Shown: positions 21,734-32,017, counted from the first letter of the stretch. The stretch is 37,267 bases of DNA from Bacillota bacterium (GCA_029552125.1 JAKPEE010000104.1:1-37267), one strand, 5' to 3'. The notes: generated by a model from the sequence alone, not told the origin. A program made the numbers and translations.

Positions 21734-23356
21734 TTAAGCTTGGGGTCCTAAATTTGGGTTAAAACACTTCACCCGTCCGCCGGAACGGCGGATGAAAGGA
21801 TTTCCGTTCATATCCACCAGCGGCCTGGGGGGATCTCTTCTCTGCGTTACCAGCGAGACAATGATCATTAGCCCGATGGAAACGGCAAATGCCGGGATTG
21901 AACCCATATAGACGGCGTCCCAGATAGCCCAGTCCATGTATACAGCGCCCTCTTCGATCACACCTGTATTGGCCGCCATGGTGGCATGCCTCATAAAAAA
22001 AAGCACCGCGGCAACCCATGAAAGCAGGCCGCCGGCCAAAGCGGCGACAGCCCCGCTCTGGTTGCATTTCTTCCAGAAGAAACCGGCAGCATAGGGCGCA
22101 AACAGCCCTACCAGGATCAGCGACCAGGTGATTACAGCCAGCATATAAATGGTCTGGGCGTACAAGGCAATCAGAAGAGAAAGCGCGGCGATAACAGGAA
22201 TACACAGCCGCGTAACCTTAAGGGTCAATCCTGAACCGGCGCCGGGTTTGAGATAATGCAAGACATTATGGCCGAGAACTGATGAAGCGGCCAGCAAGGC
22301 GCTGTCCGCGCTGGACATTATGGCCGCTACCAGGGCCACGGCAAAGAGGATTGTCCCGGCCGGAGGCAGATAATTTATCGCCAGGTAGGGCAGGATCATC
22401 TCGGTCTCGGCGATGGCCAGGTGCGGGTTTAGTTCGTACATCAGTGTGCCGAGCAGGACCGGCATCATGCCCACCACGAGATAAAGGAGCGCGGCAATAA
22501 GAGCGCTGTAAGAAGCCATCTTCTCGTTCCTGGCCGCCAGCAGGCGCTGGGCCAAATCTTGGGACGGAATATCTCCAAGGCCTGTTGAAAGCCAGGCCGC
22601 CAGGTAGTAAAGCCAGCCCGGCAGGCCAAAATAGCCCAGGTAGCCGTGTTCTCTTGTGGGGAAAAAGGCCATTGCCGGAACCCCGGATTGGCTCCCTGCA
22701 TTGTTGAACAGATAACTCCAGCCTCCCAGCTGCCGGACCAGGGTGAAGAGCAGTACAGCCGCTCCGGCTGTGATTAAACCCGCCTGTAAAAAATCCGTTA
22801 CTGCAACCGACCACATCCCTCCCTGCCAGGTATAAACAATCAGGACCAGGCAGGATATGGCGATTCCCCAGAGCAGGGGTATCCCGGCAAATATCTGTAA
22901 AACAACGCCGGAAGCGACGAGCTGCCCCCCGATCCAGCCGATTTCTGCGATCACCTGCACCAGCGCCGCCAGCAGCCCCATCTTTTTTCCATAGCGCAGG
23001 TCAAAAAAATCGATAATCGTAAGATAGCCGCCCCGGCGCATCAAGCGGCCAAAAATTAAGGCGGTCAAAAGAAGCGACAGCGTTGAGCCCCAGGGATCAA
23101 AAATGACACCCTGGTTGCCAAAGAGGTAAGACTGCGCCGCGGCTCCCATGAGAGTGCCGCCGCAAAACCAGGTCGCAAAAATGGTTCCGGCGGTTAGGAA
23201 CAGTGGAAGGCGCCTGCCGGCTATAATAAAGTCAACGGAATTCTTTATTTGCTTGCGGCTCCACCAGCCCACTGCGAGCATCAGCAGCATGTAGACGGCC
23301 AGCCCCGCTATGGCCAGGTGAGCATATTGGAAAGAACCCTCTCCCAACGACTGCAA
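21734..23356 (-). CDS. Sodium:solute symporter (SSS family)
   Basis: A large membrane protein (about 540 residues, 13-14 predicted helices) of the sodium/solute symporter family. The conserved stretch from ADSALLAASSVLGHN in the C-terminal half and the ATWFCGGTLMGAAAQ region near helix 2 are characteristic. The substrate is not readable from the sequence; relatives carry proline, pantothenate, acetate or sugars. The first in-frame TTG (23356) is immediately next to GGGAGG, so the TTG nine bases later (23347) is the better start. It heads a probable operon with the flavin reductase and lies directly downstream of codY, separated by a strong terminator. Confidence 0.92.
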   Translation of the reverse strand: MQSLGEGSFQYAHLAIAGLAVYMLLMLAVGWWSRKQIKNSVDFIIAGRRLPLFLTAGTIFATWFCGGTLMGAAAQSYLFGNQGVIFDPWGSTLSLLLTALIFGRLMRRGGYLTIIDFFDLRYGKKMGLLAALVQVIAEIGWIGGQLVASGVVLQIFAGIPLLWGIAISCLVLIVYTWQGGMWSVAVTDFLQAGLITAGAAVLLFTLVRQLGGWSYLFNNAGSQSGVPAMAFFPTREHGYLGYFGLPGWLYYLAAWLSTGLGDIPSQDLAQRLLAARNEKMASYSALIAALLYLVVGMMPVLLGTLMYELNPHLAIAETEMILPYLAINYLPPAGTILFAVALVAAIMSSADSALLAASSVLGHNVLHYLKPGAGSGLTLKVTRLCIPVIAALSLLIALYAQTIYMLAVITWSLILVGLFAPYAAGFFWKKCNQSGAVAALAGGLLSWVAAVLFFMRHATMAANTGVIEEGAVYMDWAIWDAVYMGSIPAFAVSIGLMIIVSLVTQRRDPPRPLVDMNGNPFIRRSGGRVKCFNPNLGPQA

Positions 23357-23445
23357 CCTCCCAAATTATGAATAGATATTCTTATCTCTTTCCAGGACCG
23401 CATCTTTTGTATTTTAGCATATAATCGGCCCTTTCGAGGAAACTG

Positions 23446-23485
23446 CAAAAAAAATAGAGTAATTTATTGCTAAATTACTCTATTT
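23446..23485 (-). terminator. Strong intrinsic terminator after codY
   Basis: A perfect 15-bp inverted repeat (AAATAGAGTAATTTA / TAAATTACTCTATTT, 4-nt loop) is followed by eight T on the minus strand. It closes the long hslVU-codY transcription unit. Confidence 0.85.
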
Positions 23486-23507
23486 CTCTCAAGCGAAACA
23501 AGCGGTA

Positions 23508-24308
23508 TTATTTGGGGAAGGCTTTTGATTTTTTCGCCAGATGCTCAAGCAGGTACGGATTGAGCACCTTGATATAGGTGCCTTTCATCCCCAGGGAGCG
23601 GGACTCGATTACCCCGGCGCTCTCAAATTTGCGCAGCGCATTGACAATCACCGAGCGGGTGATGCCCAGTTGATCGGCAATTTTGCTGGCTACCAGGAGT
23701 CCCTCGTCTCCGCCAAGCTCTTCAAAGATATGTTCAACCGCTTCCAGCTCGGAGTAGGATAGAGTGGCTATGGCCAGCTGGACAACGGCCTTGTTGCGCG
23801 CTTCCTCTTCAATCTTTTCCGCTTTCGACCGCAGAATTTCCATGCCCACTACGGTGGCGCCCGTCTCCGCAAGGACAAGGTCTTCAGCGTTGAAGAGATC
23901 GTTGAAGCGGGCCAGGACCAGGGTGCCAAGGCGCTTTCCTCCGCCCACAATGGGAATCACGGAGATGATCTTGTCTGTAAAGAGGCAGCGTTCTGCATCA
24001 AGGAATACGCAGTCATTCGATTTCTGGCGCAGGTTTACCCGCGATTCCTCGGCCCGGAGCAGAAACTCATTGTAATCTTCGGGGAAACGCCCCCCCTTCA
24101 AGACATTGTTGACCATCATTTCGCACTCGAATTCATCCACGAGCGCGTAGCCCAGGATCTCGCCCTGGCGGTCAGCAATGTAGGTGTTTGCATGGATCAC
24201 ATTTTTCAGAACTTCGGCAACTTCACCAAAATCAACGTGCTGACCTGCTGTTTTCTGTAGAATTTTGTTGATGCGACGGGTCTTCTCAAGCAGGGGAGAA
24301 GAAATCAC
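23508..24308 (-). CDS. codY: GTP-sensing global transcriptional repressor CodY
   Basis: Pleiotropic regulator of low-G/C Gram-positives that senses GTP and branched-chain amino acids and represses catabolic, transport and sporulation genes during rich growth. It has the N-terminal GAF-type ligand domain and the C-terminal winged helix with the near-invariant [17 protein letters not shown] and [17 protein letters not shown]. The start is inferred as GTG at 24308 because it aligns with the family start (LLEKTRRIN near residue 6) and follows a GGTGGG box; an ATG at 24332 would add eight residues. It lies downstream of hslU, as in B. subtilis. Confidence 0.97.
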   Translation of the reverse strand: MISSPLLEKTRRINKILQKTAGQHVDFGEVAEVLKNVIHANTYIADRQGEILGYALVDEFECEMMVNNVLKGGRFPEDYNEFLLRAEESRVNLRQKSNDCVFLDAERCLFTDKIISVIPIVGGGKRLGTLVLARFNDLFNAEDLVLAETGATVVGMEILRSKAEKIEEEARNKAVVQLAIATLSYSELEAVEHIFEELGGDEGLLVASKIADQLGITRSVIVNALRKFESAGVIESRSLGMKGTYIKVLNPYLLEHLAKKSKAFPK

Positions 24309-24334
24309 ATCTTTCACCCACCTTCCTTGCATTT

Positions 24335-25753
24335 TTAGAGGATATATTTACTTAAGTCTTTATTTTTAACAATTTTAAGTATTTTATTCCTCACATACCC
24401 CCGATCGATAATTATTTCTTTGGTGTCGACGTCTGGAAGATTAAATGAGATCTCTTCCAGGACTTTCTCCATTATAGTGTGCAGCCTGCGGGCGCCGATG
24501 TTTTCCATTTCCTGGTTAAGTTCGCAGGCTACCCGGGCGATCTCTTCAATCGAATCCGGGGTGAAAGTGATCCTCACCCCCTCGGTTTCCATAAGAGCGG
24601 TATACTGTTTCAATAAGGCATTGCTCGGTTCTGTAAGGATTCTTTTAAAATCCTCTTCAGATAGACTTTGCAGTTCTACCCTGATGGGGAAGCGTCCTTG
24701 CAGCTCCGGAATCAAATCTGACGGCTTGCTCATATGAAAGGCTCCGGCGGCGATAAAAAGTATATGATCGGTCTTTACCGGGCCGTACTTGGTCATCACC
24801 GTTGACCCTTCGACTATGGGAAGAATATCCCGCTGCACACCCTCCCGGGATACATCCGGACCGGCCGTATATCCTTCTTTCCCGGCAATCTTGTCAATCT
24901 CATCGATGAAGATAATCCCAAGCTGTTCGGCTTTCCCTATAGCCTCGGAAATGACTGCATCCATATCAATAAGCTTCTGAGCCTCCTCTTGCTTCAATAT
25001 TATCCGGGCTTCGGCCACTGTCACCTTCCTTTTGATTTTTCGCGAAGGGATCATGTTTCCCAGAATATCCTGCAGGTTTACTCCCATTTCCTCCATTCCC
25101 TGCCCGGTAAATATTTCGAGCACGGGCGGCCGCCGGTCCTCGATCTCTACTTCCACCAGTTTCTCTTCCAGTTCGCCCCTTTTCAGCTTTTCCAAGACCA
25201 GCTTCTGCTGCTCTTTCGCCTGATGCAGGCGCTCCTGGAAATCGGCATCCTCAACATTTGCCTCTTCGGAAGAAAGAGATGTGGAGGAAAACAAAAATCC
25301 CAAGGGATTAACCTGGCGGCGCTTTTTCCGGGGGAGTGGAGCAAGCAGTTCCACCAGCCTCTCTTCAGCCGCCCGGGCCGCTTTTCCCTCCACTTTCTCC
25401 ATCCGCTCGTTTTGGACAATCCGGATCGCCGTCTCCACCAGATCCCGGATCATCGATTCCACATCGCGTCCCACATAACCGACTTCGGTAAATTTGGTCG
25501 CCTCGACTTTTACAAAAGGAGCATTCACCAGGCGGGCCAGGCGGCGGGCTATCTCGGTCTTGCCTACTCCCGTCGGCCCGATCATGATGATATTTTTCGG
25601 GATTATCTCTTCCTGCATCTCTCCGGCCAGCTGCTTACGGCGGTAGCGGTTGCGCAAGGCTATCGCAACGCAGCGCTTCGCATCTTCCTGGCCAACGATA
25701 TAGCGATCAAGTTCAGCCACGATCTGGCGGGGGGTTAAATTGTCCCCGGACAT
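24335..25753 (-). CDS. hslU: ATP-dependent protease ATPase subunit HslU (ClpY)
   Basis: The AAA+ unfoldase that feeds substrates to HslV. Walker A is GPTGVGKT (about 59-66) and Walker B is [10 protein letters not shown]. The intermediate I-domain (about 110-240) is present, as is the C-terminal sensor segment and the terminal tail that inserts into HslV (ending KDLSKYIL). At 472 residues it is a normal length for the Gram-positive form. It follows hslV by 16 nt, so translation is probably coupled. Confidence 0.98.
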   Translation of the reverse strand: MSGDNLTPRQIVAELDRYIVGQEDAKRCVAIALRNRYRRKQLAGEMQEEIIPKNIIMIGPTGVGKTEIARRLARLVNAPFVKVEATKFTEVGYVGRDVESMIRDLVETAIRIVQNERMEKVEGKAARAAEERLVELLAPLPRKKRRQVNPLGFLFSSTSLSSEEANVEDADFQERLHQAKEQQKLVLEKLKRGELEEKLVEVEIEDRRPPVLEIFTGQGMEEMGVNLQDILGNMIPSRKIKRKVTVAEARIILKQEEAQKLIDMDAVISEAIGKAEQLGIIFIDEIDKIAGKEGYTAGPDVSREGVQRDILPIVEGSTVMTKYGPVKTDHILFIAAGAFHMSKPSDLIPELQGRFPIRVELQSLSEEDFKRILTEPSNALLKQYTALMETEGVRITFTPDSIEEIARVACELNQEMENIGARRLHTIMEKVLEEISFNLPDVDTKEIIIDRGYVRNKILKIVKNKDLSKYIL

Positions 25754-25769
25754 ATATGCGCCAACTCCT

Positions 25770-26300
25770 CTACAGCTCTTCTACTATGATGCGGTCATTT
25801 GTAAAAACACAAATCTCAGAGGCGATTTTAAGAGCCTCCCGAACAATTTCTCCCGGCTCCAGATCGCTGTATCTGGACAAAGCCCTGGCCGCGGCAAGCG
25901 CGTAAGGCGCCCCGGAACCGACGGCGGCAATATTATCATCGGGCTCGATAACCTCGCCGGTGCCTGAGATGAGCAGCAGCGCTTCCTTGCTGGCCGCCAG
26001 CAAAAGCGCTTCCAGCCGGCGAAGCACCCGGTCGGTCCGCCACTCCTTGGCCAGCTCCACCGCAGCCCGGATAAGATTACCCTGGAAACTTTCGAGTTTC
26101 GCCTCCAGCTTCTCACATAGTGTCAAGGCATCGGCCACCGATCCGGCATAACCGGCAATAACCTTGTCTTCGTAAAGGCGCCGCACTTTTTTGGCGCCGT
26201 GCTTAATCACCGTGCTGTTGCCGAAGGTAATCTGCCCGTCACCGGCAATGGCTACCCGGTCACCTTTTTTCACGGCGATTATTGTTGTCCCCTGGAACAT
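25770..26300 (-). CDS. hslV: ATP-dependent protease proteolytic subunit HslV (ClpQ)
   Basis: A 176-residue proteasome-like peptidase that assembles in two hexamers with HslU. The catalytic N-terminal threonine is the first Thr of [11 protein letters not shown] (residue 5 of the translation), exposed after removal of MFQG. The metal-loop and core strands ([12 protein letters not shown], then [16 protein letters not shown]) are conserved. B. subtilis ClpQ uses a serine, so this protein is closer to the classic threonine form. Confidence 0.97.
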   Translation of the reverse strand: MFQGTTIIAVKKGDRVAIAGDGQITFGNSTVIKHGAKKVRRLYEDKVIAGYAGSVADALTLCEKLEAKLESFQGNLIRAAVELAKEWRTDRVLRRLEALLLAASKEALLLISGTGEVIEPDDNIAAVGSGAPYALAAARALSRYSDLEPGEIVREALKIASEICVFTNDRIIVEEL

Positions 26301-26311
26301 GATTCACCTCT

Positions 26312-27235
26312 TTAATCGCCCTCGATTATACTGCGCGGGTGCGTCTTCCGGTATACTTCCCAGAGGTGCCCCCTGGTAATATGTGTATATACCTGCGTGG
26401 TCGAAACGCTGGCGTGCCCAAGAAGCTCCTGGACTACTCTCAGGTCAGCTCCCTGCTCAATTAAGTGAGTGGCGAAGGAATGCCGTAACGAGTGGGGGCT
26501 CAACCCCACCTTGTGAGAAACCTTACGGACATATTTCCTAAAAATATAGCGCACCCCGCGGTCAGTTAAGGGGCCGCCACGACGGTTGAGAAACAGTTTT
26601 TCTGTTTTCGCCTCACACTCTCCGCCTGCTGCCAGCAGCAGCGGCCGGACCCGGTTTAGATATTCTTTCAAGAAAGCGGCGGCGATCCTTCCCATGGGAA
26701 CGATTCGCTCCTTGCTCCCCTTGCCGGTTACCTTAACCAGGCGTTCTTCCAGGTTGCAGGAAGAGGTATCCAGACCGGTAAGTTCGCTGATCCGCAAACC
26801 GCTGGCATAGAGCAGCTCAAGCATGGTCCGGTCACGGTAGCCGAGAAGGGTGTTGCAGTCAGGCACCTCCAGCAAAGTTAAAACTTCGTGGAAATAGAAA
26901 AACTGCGGCAGCTTCTTCTCCTGCCGGGGCCTGGAAACATTGCTCCAGGTACCCTTCTCCAACTCGCCTTCCCGCTGTAAAAAACTCAAAAAAGAACGCA
27001 CCGCCGAAAGTTTACGCGCTGCCGAGCTGCGGGTATAACCGTTCTCCTTTAGCCGGGCCAGGTAGCGGCGAAGCATGTGATGAGTTGCTTCCCGGACCGG
27101 GCCGTCCCCTGAAGTGACCAGGGATAAAAATTGAATAATATCGTGTCGATAACTTTGCAGGGTTAGAGGTGAAACATTTACTTCTACCTCCAGGTAAGCA
27201 AGAAAACGCTCCAGCTGTTCATCCACCAATGGCAC
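26312..27235 (-). CDS. xerC: Tyrosine recombinase XerC
   Basis: Resolves chromosome dimers at dif with a second Xer protein. All catalytic residues are seen: Arg148 (ASGLRISEL), Lys172 (GKGSKERIVP), His248 and Arg251 (HSLRHSFATHL), His274 (LLGHASVSTTQ) and the nucleophile Tyr283 (VYTHI). It is full length at about 307 residues. Its place between topA and hslV is the classic one of xerC (codV). The GTG at 27235 overlaps the GAGGG ribosome site, so a GTG three codons in (27226) is a possible true start. Confidence 0.95.
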   Translation of the reverse strand: MPLVDEQLERFLAYLEVEVNVSPLTLQSYRHDIIQFLSLVTSGDGPVREATHHMLRRYLARLKENGYTRSSAARKLSAVRSFLSFLQREGELEKGTWSNVSRPRQEKKLPQFFYFHEVLTLLEVPDCNTLLGYRDRTMLELLYASGLRISELTGLDTSSCNLEERLVKVTGKGSKERIVPMGRIAAAFLKEYLNRVRPLLLAAGGECEAKTEKLFLNRRGGPLTDRGVRYIFRKYVRKVSHKVGLSPHSLRHSFATHLIEQGADLRVVQELLGHASVSTTQVYTHITRGHLWEVYRKTHPRSIIEGD

Positions 27236-27355
27236 CCTCAGTAAATATTAGCATAACATTTCCACATATGCAAGCAAAATGCCTTTTTCAAAGATTGGTG
27301 CTATTTGTCATTTTATCAGGTAAATTCCGCCTGGGGTCGAAGGCGGCAGATAAAT

Positions 27356-29446
27356 TTATTGCTCCGCCGCGGCTTCTTGCGGGCGGTCAGCCTTGTAACC
27401 GCATTCTTTGTTGGAGCAGCGGATCCCCTTGCCACTGCGCCGGCCGGCCTGCACCATGAGTGACCCGCACCTGGGGCATTTTTCCGGCAGAGGCTTATCC
27501 CAAACAGAGAAGTTGCACTGCGGGTAATTGCTGCAACCGTAAAAGATCCTGCCCTTCTGACTGCGCCGCTCGACCAGCATGCCTCCGTCCAGGGGGCAAG
27601 GGACTCCCGTTTGGCGAACAATATTTTTTGTAAATTTACATTCAGGATAGCCCGGGCAGGCCAGGAACTGCCCGAACCGGCCGTGTTTGTAAACCAGGTT
27701 TTGGCCGCACCGGGGACAGCTTTCCTCGCTGACCCTGGCGGCAAGTTCAACCCTTTCCATCTCCCGCTCCGCTTCCTGGAGCTGTTTGTTGAATGATTCG
27801 TAGAATTTATGCAGAACTTCGTTCCGCTCGAGTTCGCCCTCTTCAATCAGATCCAGCCGCTCCTCCATGCGGGCGGTAAAATCAACATCGATAATTTCGG
27901 GAAAGTGCCGCTTCATCAGGTCGACAACAACATAGCCCAGCTCCGTGGGGGCAAATGCTTTTTTCTCCCTGACAACGTAGCCGCGGTTGATTATTGTTTC
28001 AATAATCGGCACATAGGTACTCGGCCGGCCGATCCCCTTCTCTTCCAGGGTTTTGATCAGCGAGGCGTCGTTGTAGCGGGGGGGCGGTTGAGTAAAGTGC
28101 TGCTCGGGTAGAAATTCCACCAGGAGCAGCTGCTGCCCTTCCTGCATGGGGGGGAGGATGGTTTCTTCCTCCTTGTCGTCAGCTTGGTATACCTTCAGAA
28201 ATCCAGGAAAAATCAAGCTCGAGCCGGCGGCCTTGAAACCGTATTCCCCGGCGCTTATGTCAACCCGGACCTGGTCATAAATCGCGGGAGCCATCTGGCT
28301 GGCCACGAACCTTTCCCATATTAATTTGTAGAGGCGGGCCTGATCCCGGGTCAGGTAGGCCGCCACCGCCTGGGGCGTGTTGCTCAACGCTGTGGGGCGT
28401 ATGGCCTCGTGAGCCTCCTGGGCGCTCTTGCGGGAGCGGTATTGCGGAGGCCGGGAAGGCAAATAATCGTCTCCGAACTGCCGGGCAATCAACTCTCGCG
28501 CCTCGGCCTGGGCCTGGGCGGAAATACGGGTGGAATCGGTGCGGATATAAGTAATTAGACCCGTGGTCTGCCCCCCGCCGAGATTGATCCCTTCGTAAAG
28601 CTGTTGGGCCAGGGCCATGGTTTTACGCCCGGTAAAGCCCAGCTTAGAAGAAGCTTCCTGCTGCAGGGTGCTGGTAATAAAGGGCGGCGCGGGCCTCCGT
28701 TTACGCCGGCTTTTTTTGATCCGCTCCACGGTAAAAGAGGTCCCGCTCAGTTCCTCGATGACCTTATCAGCCGCCTGCTTATCGGCCAGTTCTATCTTTT
28801 CACCGCGATAACGCTCCAGCATGGCCTTAAAGCGGGTATCGGGACCGTTGGCCTGCAGGAGCGCCTCCAGCGTCCAGTATTCTTCTTTCTTAAACTCATC
28901 GATTTCTTTCTGCCGTTCGCAGATCAAGCGCAGGGCCACCGACTGAACTCGCCCGGCGCTGAGCCCGCTGCGAACATTGCGCCAGAGCAGGGGGCTGATC
29001 TGGTAGCCCACGAGGCGGTCAAGGATGCGGCGAGCCTGCTGGGCATCAACCCGGTTCATGTCCACCCGGCGCGGCTGCTTGAATGCTTCCTTTACTGCAG
29101 TCCTGGTGATCTCGTTGAACTCAACCCGGCAGGGATCTGCGAAATCCATATTGAGAGCCTGGCTGATATGCCAGCAGATTGCTTCGCCTTCGCGATCCGG
29201 GTCCGCAGCCAGGTAGATCCGCTCCGCTTTCTTTCCTGCCTCTTTCAGCTGCTGCAAGATCTTCCCCTTGCCGCGAATGGTTATATATTGCGGCGTAAAA
29301 TTGTTGTCCAGGTCAATCCCCAGCTTGCTTTTCGGAAGATCGATCAGGTGCCCCTGTGAAGCCAGCACCCGGTATTTTGAACCCAGAAATTTTTTTATCG
29401 TGCGAGCCTTGGCCGGTGATTCGACAATCACCAGGTAACCGCTCAT
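27356..29446 (-). CDS. topA: DNA topoisomerase I
   Basis: Type IA topoisomerase that relaxes negative supercoils. About 696 residues from the chosen ATG. The TOPRIM domain has the start YLVIVESPAKA and the metal motif ADPDREGEA. The active-site tyrosine is in LITYIRTDSTRI. Three C-terminal zinc ribbons are visible: CPRCGQNL..CPGYPEC, CPLDGG..CSNYPQC, and CPRCGSLM..CSNKEC. ATG at 29446 is preferred, because GGAGGAAGAG lies just upstream and the family start falls there. In many Firmicutes trmFO lies between topA and xerC; it is missing here. Confidence 0.98.
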   Translation of the reverse strand: MSGYLVIVESPAKARTIKKFLGSKYRVLASQGHLIDLPKSKLGIDLDNNFTPQYITIRGKGKILQQLKEAGKKAERIYLAADPDREGEAICWHISQALNMDFADPCRVEFNEITRTAVKEAFKQPRRVDMNRVDAQQARRILDRLVGYQISPLLWRNVRSGLSAGRVQSVALRLICERQKEIDEFKKEEYWTLEALLQANGPDTRFKAMLERYRGEKIELADKQAADKVIEELSGTSFTVERIKKSRRKRRPAPPFITSTLQQEASSKLGFTGRKTMALAQQLYEGINLGGGQTTGLITYIRTDSTRISAQAQAEARELIARQFGDDYLPSRPPQYRSRKSAQEAHEAIRPTALSNTPQAVAAYLTRDQARLYKLIWERFVASQMAPAIYDQVRVDISAGEYGFKAAGSSLIFPGFLKVYQADDKEEETILPPMQEGQQLLLVEFLPEQHFTQPPPRYNDASLIKTLEEKGIGRPSTYVPIIETIINRGYVVREKKAFAPTELGYVVVDLMKRHFPEIIDVDFTARMEERLDLIEEGELERNEVLHKFYESFNKQLQEAEREMERVELAARVSEESCPRCGQNLVYKHGRFGQFLACPGYPECKFTKNIVRQTGVPCPLDGGMLVERRSQKGRIFYGCSNYPQCNFSVWDKPLPEKCPRCGSLMVQAGRRSGKGIRCSNKECGYKADRPQEAAAEQ

Positions 29447-29498
29447 AGCTCTTCCTCCATTCAACATCAATGCTATCACTCGTGTATCTTATCATAAA

Positions 29499-30605
29499 CT
29501 ATCTCCGGATAAAATATTTGCCGGGCAACTGGCGAACAAGCCCTTTCAACTCCAGGCTTATGAGATACGCCCCGGCCCGGGCCGCATCTGCGCCGCTAAG
29601 GCGCACAATCTCATCAATATGCAATGGATGGTAGGGAATTAGCTCCAGAAGACGCCTTTCAGCGTCCTCCAGAGCATCTATTTTTTGCTCTTTTGCACTC
29701 GCCGCCGCCTCTGCTGCAGCGGAGCCGCCTGCTGCTGAGATGCCCAGTTCTTCGATGATATCCTCCGCCGTTTCAACCAGGCGGGCCCCCTCTTTGATTA
29801 GCCGGTGGCAGCCGCGGCTGTACGGGCTGCCCACGTTTCCGGGGACAGCAAAAACTTCGCGATTCTGATCCAGGGCGTAAAAGGCGGTGATCAGGGCGCC
29901 GCTCTTCTGCGAGGCTTCGACCACGACGGTGCCCAGGGCCAGGCCGCTGATGATCCGGTTTCGCCGGGGAAAATGCTGGGGCAGGGGCGGGGTGTCGAGG
30001 GAAAACTCGCTTATGACCGCCCCGCTATTAATGATCTGCTCCATCAAATCCCTGTTGGCGGCAGGATAACTGCGCTCCACGCTGCAGCCGAGAACGGCGA
30101 TAGTACGCCCCCCTGCTTCCAGGGCCCCCTCATGCGCCGCCGTATCGATGCCCAGGGCCATTCCGCTGACTACGGTAAAGCCGGCGGAAGCCAGGTCCGC
30201 CGCCAGGCGTGAGGCCACCTCCCTGCCGTAAAAAGTACAGCGCCTGCTTCCCACAATGGCCACAGCCTGGCTGTCTCTTTCAAGCCACCGGCCACGGCAG
30301 TAAAGCAGCGGCGGAGGCTGGGGGATCTCCTTCAGCAAAGGGGGATATTCCGGAGAATTTAATGAAAGGCAGACAATATTTAGCTGCTGCAGCCGCCGCC
30401 ACTCCCGCAGCGGGTCGATGCGGCGGCTCTCTTCGAGCAGACGCTCCACAAAGCCCTTCAGCTCGGGGATATCAACAAGCCCGGCCGCTGCGGCATGCCA
30501 GGCTTCCCTGGAAGAACCGCAGCGTTTCAGCAAAGCTGCAATGCGCACCGGGCCTAAAAAAGAAACCCTGTTCAGAGCATTTAGATAAATCAATTCCTCT
30601 TCCAT
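29499..30605 (-). CDS. dprA: DNA-processing protein DprA (Smf)
   Basis: Loads RecA on incoming single-stranded DNA during natural transformation, and is also common in non-competent bacteria. The Rossmann-like core has IVGSRRCTFYGREVA, followed by GFTVVSGMALGIDTAAHEGAL and the GGRTIAVLGCSV block, and there is an N-terminal helical region and a C-terminal winged helix (about 300-368). ATG at 30605 is chosen because the family starts at MEEELIYLNAL. A TTG at 30689 overlaps the stop of the aminomutase gene by TTGA and would add 28 residues without family support. Confidence 0.94.
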   Translation of the reverse strand: MEEELIYLNALNRVSFLGPVRIAALLKRCGSSREAWHAAAAGLVDIPELKGFVERLLEESRRIDPLREWRRLQQLNIVCLSLNSPEYPPLLKEIPQPPPLLYCRGRWLERDSQAVAIVGSRRCTFYGREVASRLAADLASAGFTVVSGMALGIDTAAHEGALEAGGRTIAVLGCSVERSYPAANRDLMEQIINSGAVISEFSLDTPPLPQHFPRRNRIISGLALGTVVVEASQKSGALITAFYALDQNREVFAVPGNVGSPYSRGCHRLIKEGARLVETAEDIIEELGISAAGGSAAAEAAASAKEQKIDALEDAERRLLELIPYHPLHIDEIVRLSGADAARAGAYLISLELKGLVRQLPGKYFIRR

Positions 30606-30685
30606 AATCTTTTCAAGATGCCGTTCCTGTTGAAACCGGTATTGCAGCCGGAATAGGACGGGTGCCTTGAACGATGCTTTCCGGA

Positions 30686-31924
30686 TCAATCCCCCGCTTC
30701 TCTGTTATTGTACTTGATAATCCGGTTTTCCCATGTCCGGATCACGGCAGTATCATCGCCTATCCAGAGCAGATACTGCGGCAACAGGGGCACTTTGCCG
30801 TAGCCCTTTGGCGCGTTAAGAATGTAGGTAGGGATGGCCATTCCGGTGGTATACCCCCGGAGATGCTCCATTACCTTTAAACCCTCTTCAATCTTTACCC
30901 AAAAATGGGCCGTTCCCTTAACTCTTTTCGGATGAAAAATATAGTAGGGGCGGACCATGATCTTCAGCAGCTCCTGGTTTAGCTTGCGCATGACAAAGGG
31001 GTCGTTGTTTACCCCTTTCAAGAGCACCGCCTGGTTCCCCAGGGAAACGCCGGCCCGGGCCAGCTTGAAGCAGGCTTCCTGCGCCGCCGGAGTTACTTCA
31101 AGAGGGTGGTTGAACTGGGTGTTGACATAAAGCGGCAGGTGGCGGGACAAAATTTCGCAGAGCTCATCATCGATCCGGAAGGGCAGCGTTACCGGGGTGC
31201 GCGTCCCGAAGCGCTTGATCTCCACATGGGGAATCTGGTCGAGCTGCTCCAGCAGCCAGGCAATGCTGCTGTTGTCGAGCATGAAGGCATCTCCGCCGGT
31301 AAGAAGGACATCCCGGATCTCCTTGTTGCTGCTGACATAGTCCAGCGCCGCCATGAGATCGCGGCGCGGTGTAGCCAGGTCTTTTTCACCGATATTCCGC
31401 CGCCTCTGGCAGTGCCGGCAGTACATGGCGCACTGGTTGGTTACGTTGATAATCAGGCGATCGGGGTAGCGCCGCGTTACCGCCGGGGCGGGCGAAGTGT
31501 GTTCTTCATCCATGGGATCGCTGGTCCCGATATGATCTGCGCATTCCGGCAGCGACGGGATCGCCTGGCGGCGGATGGGGTCGGCTTTATTTTGCGGATC
31601 CATCAAGCTGAGATAATATGGCGATACCGCCCAGCGATAAATTGATCCGGTCTGCTCGATCTCTTCCAGCTGCTGCGGACTTAAAGTTAGATATTTTTTC
31701 AATTCTGCCGCAGTAGTAACACGTTTTTCAAGATGCCAGCGCCAGTCCTGCCAATCTTCATCGGTGGCGCCCAAAAGCGATTTAATCCGCTCCTGGTTTT
31801 CCAGGATCCGCCGCCATTGCCCAAAGCCCGTGGGAATATCCGGCAGCGCCTGTTCATAATTAAGGATAGTCTTCTTTAGCTCTTCGGCTCGCCGGAGGGC
31901 CGCTTTTCTGCTGTTGTTCTTCAT
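30686..31924 (-). CDS. eam: Glutamate 2,3-aminomutase (lysine 2,3-aminomutase family)
   Basis: A radical SAM, PLP-dependent aminomutase of 412 residues. The cluster motif is CAMYCRHC (Cys165, Cys169, Cys172), CX3CX2C. The PLP lysine is Lys377 in NAPKGYGK. In lysine 2,3-aminomutase two aspartates (Asp293 and Asp330 in the Clostridium subterminale enzyme) bind the lysine side-chain amine. Here the matching positions are Lys333 (YIFHPK) and Asn370 (ILNAPKG), exactly 37 residues apart as in the reference, and the Lys/Asn pair matches that reported for C. difficile glutamate 2,3-aminomutase. The product would be beta-glutamate, a compatible solute. Directly upstream of dprA, whose longest frame overlaps its stop. 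Confidence 0.85.
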   Translation of the reverse strand: MKNNSRKAALRRAEELKKTILNYEQALPDIPTGFGQWRRILENQERIKSLLGATDEDWQDWRWHLEKRVTTAAELKKYLTLSPQQLEEIEQTGSIYRWAVSPYYLSLMDPQNKADPIRRQAIPSLPECADHIGTSDPMDEEHTSPAPAVTRRYPDRLIINVTNQCAMYCRHCQRRRNIGEKDLATPRRDLMAALDYVSSNKEIRDVLLTGGDAFMLDNSSIAWLLEQLDQIPHVEIKRFGTRTPVTLPFRIDDELCEILSRHLPLYVNTQFNHPLEVTPAAQEACFKLARAGVSLGNQAVLLKGVNNDPFVMRKLNQELLKIMVRPYYIFHPKRVKGTAHFWVKIEEGLKVMEHLRGYTTGMAIPTYILNAPKGYGKVPLLPQYLLWIGDDTAVIRTWENRIIKYNNREAGD

Positions 31925-32017
31925 GGTAATTTTCTCCTCCGGTTAATCTTTTCTAAATTCTTTTTGAGTATACCATACATTTTCTGGTGAATCAAAAAAA
32001 TATCTCCCGGGTAGACA

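Noticed and set aside
24989-25738. 249-codon plus-strand frame antisense to hslU
   Set aside because: hslU is unmistakable on the minus strand; no ribosome site or family match for the antisense frame.
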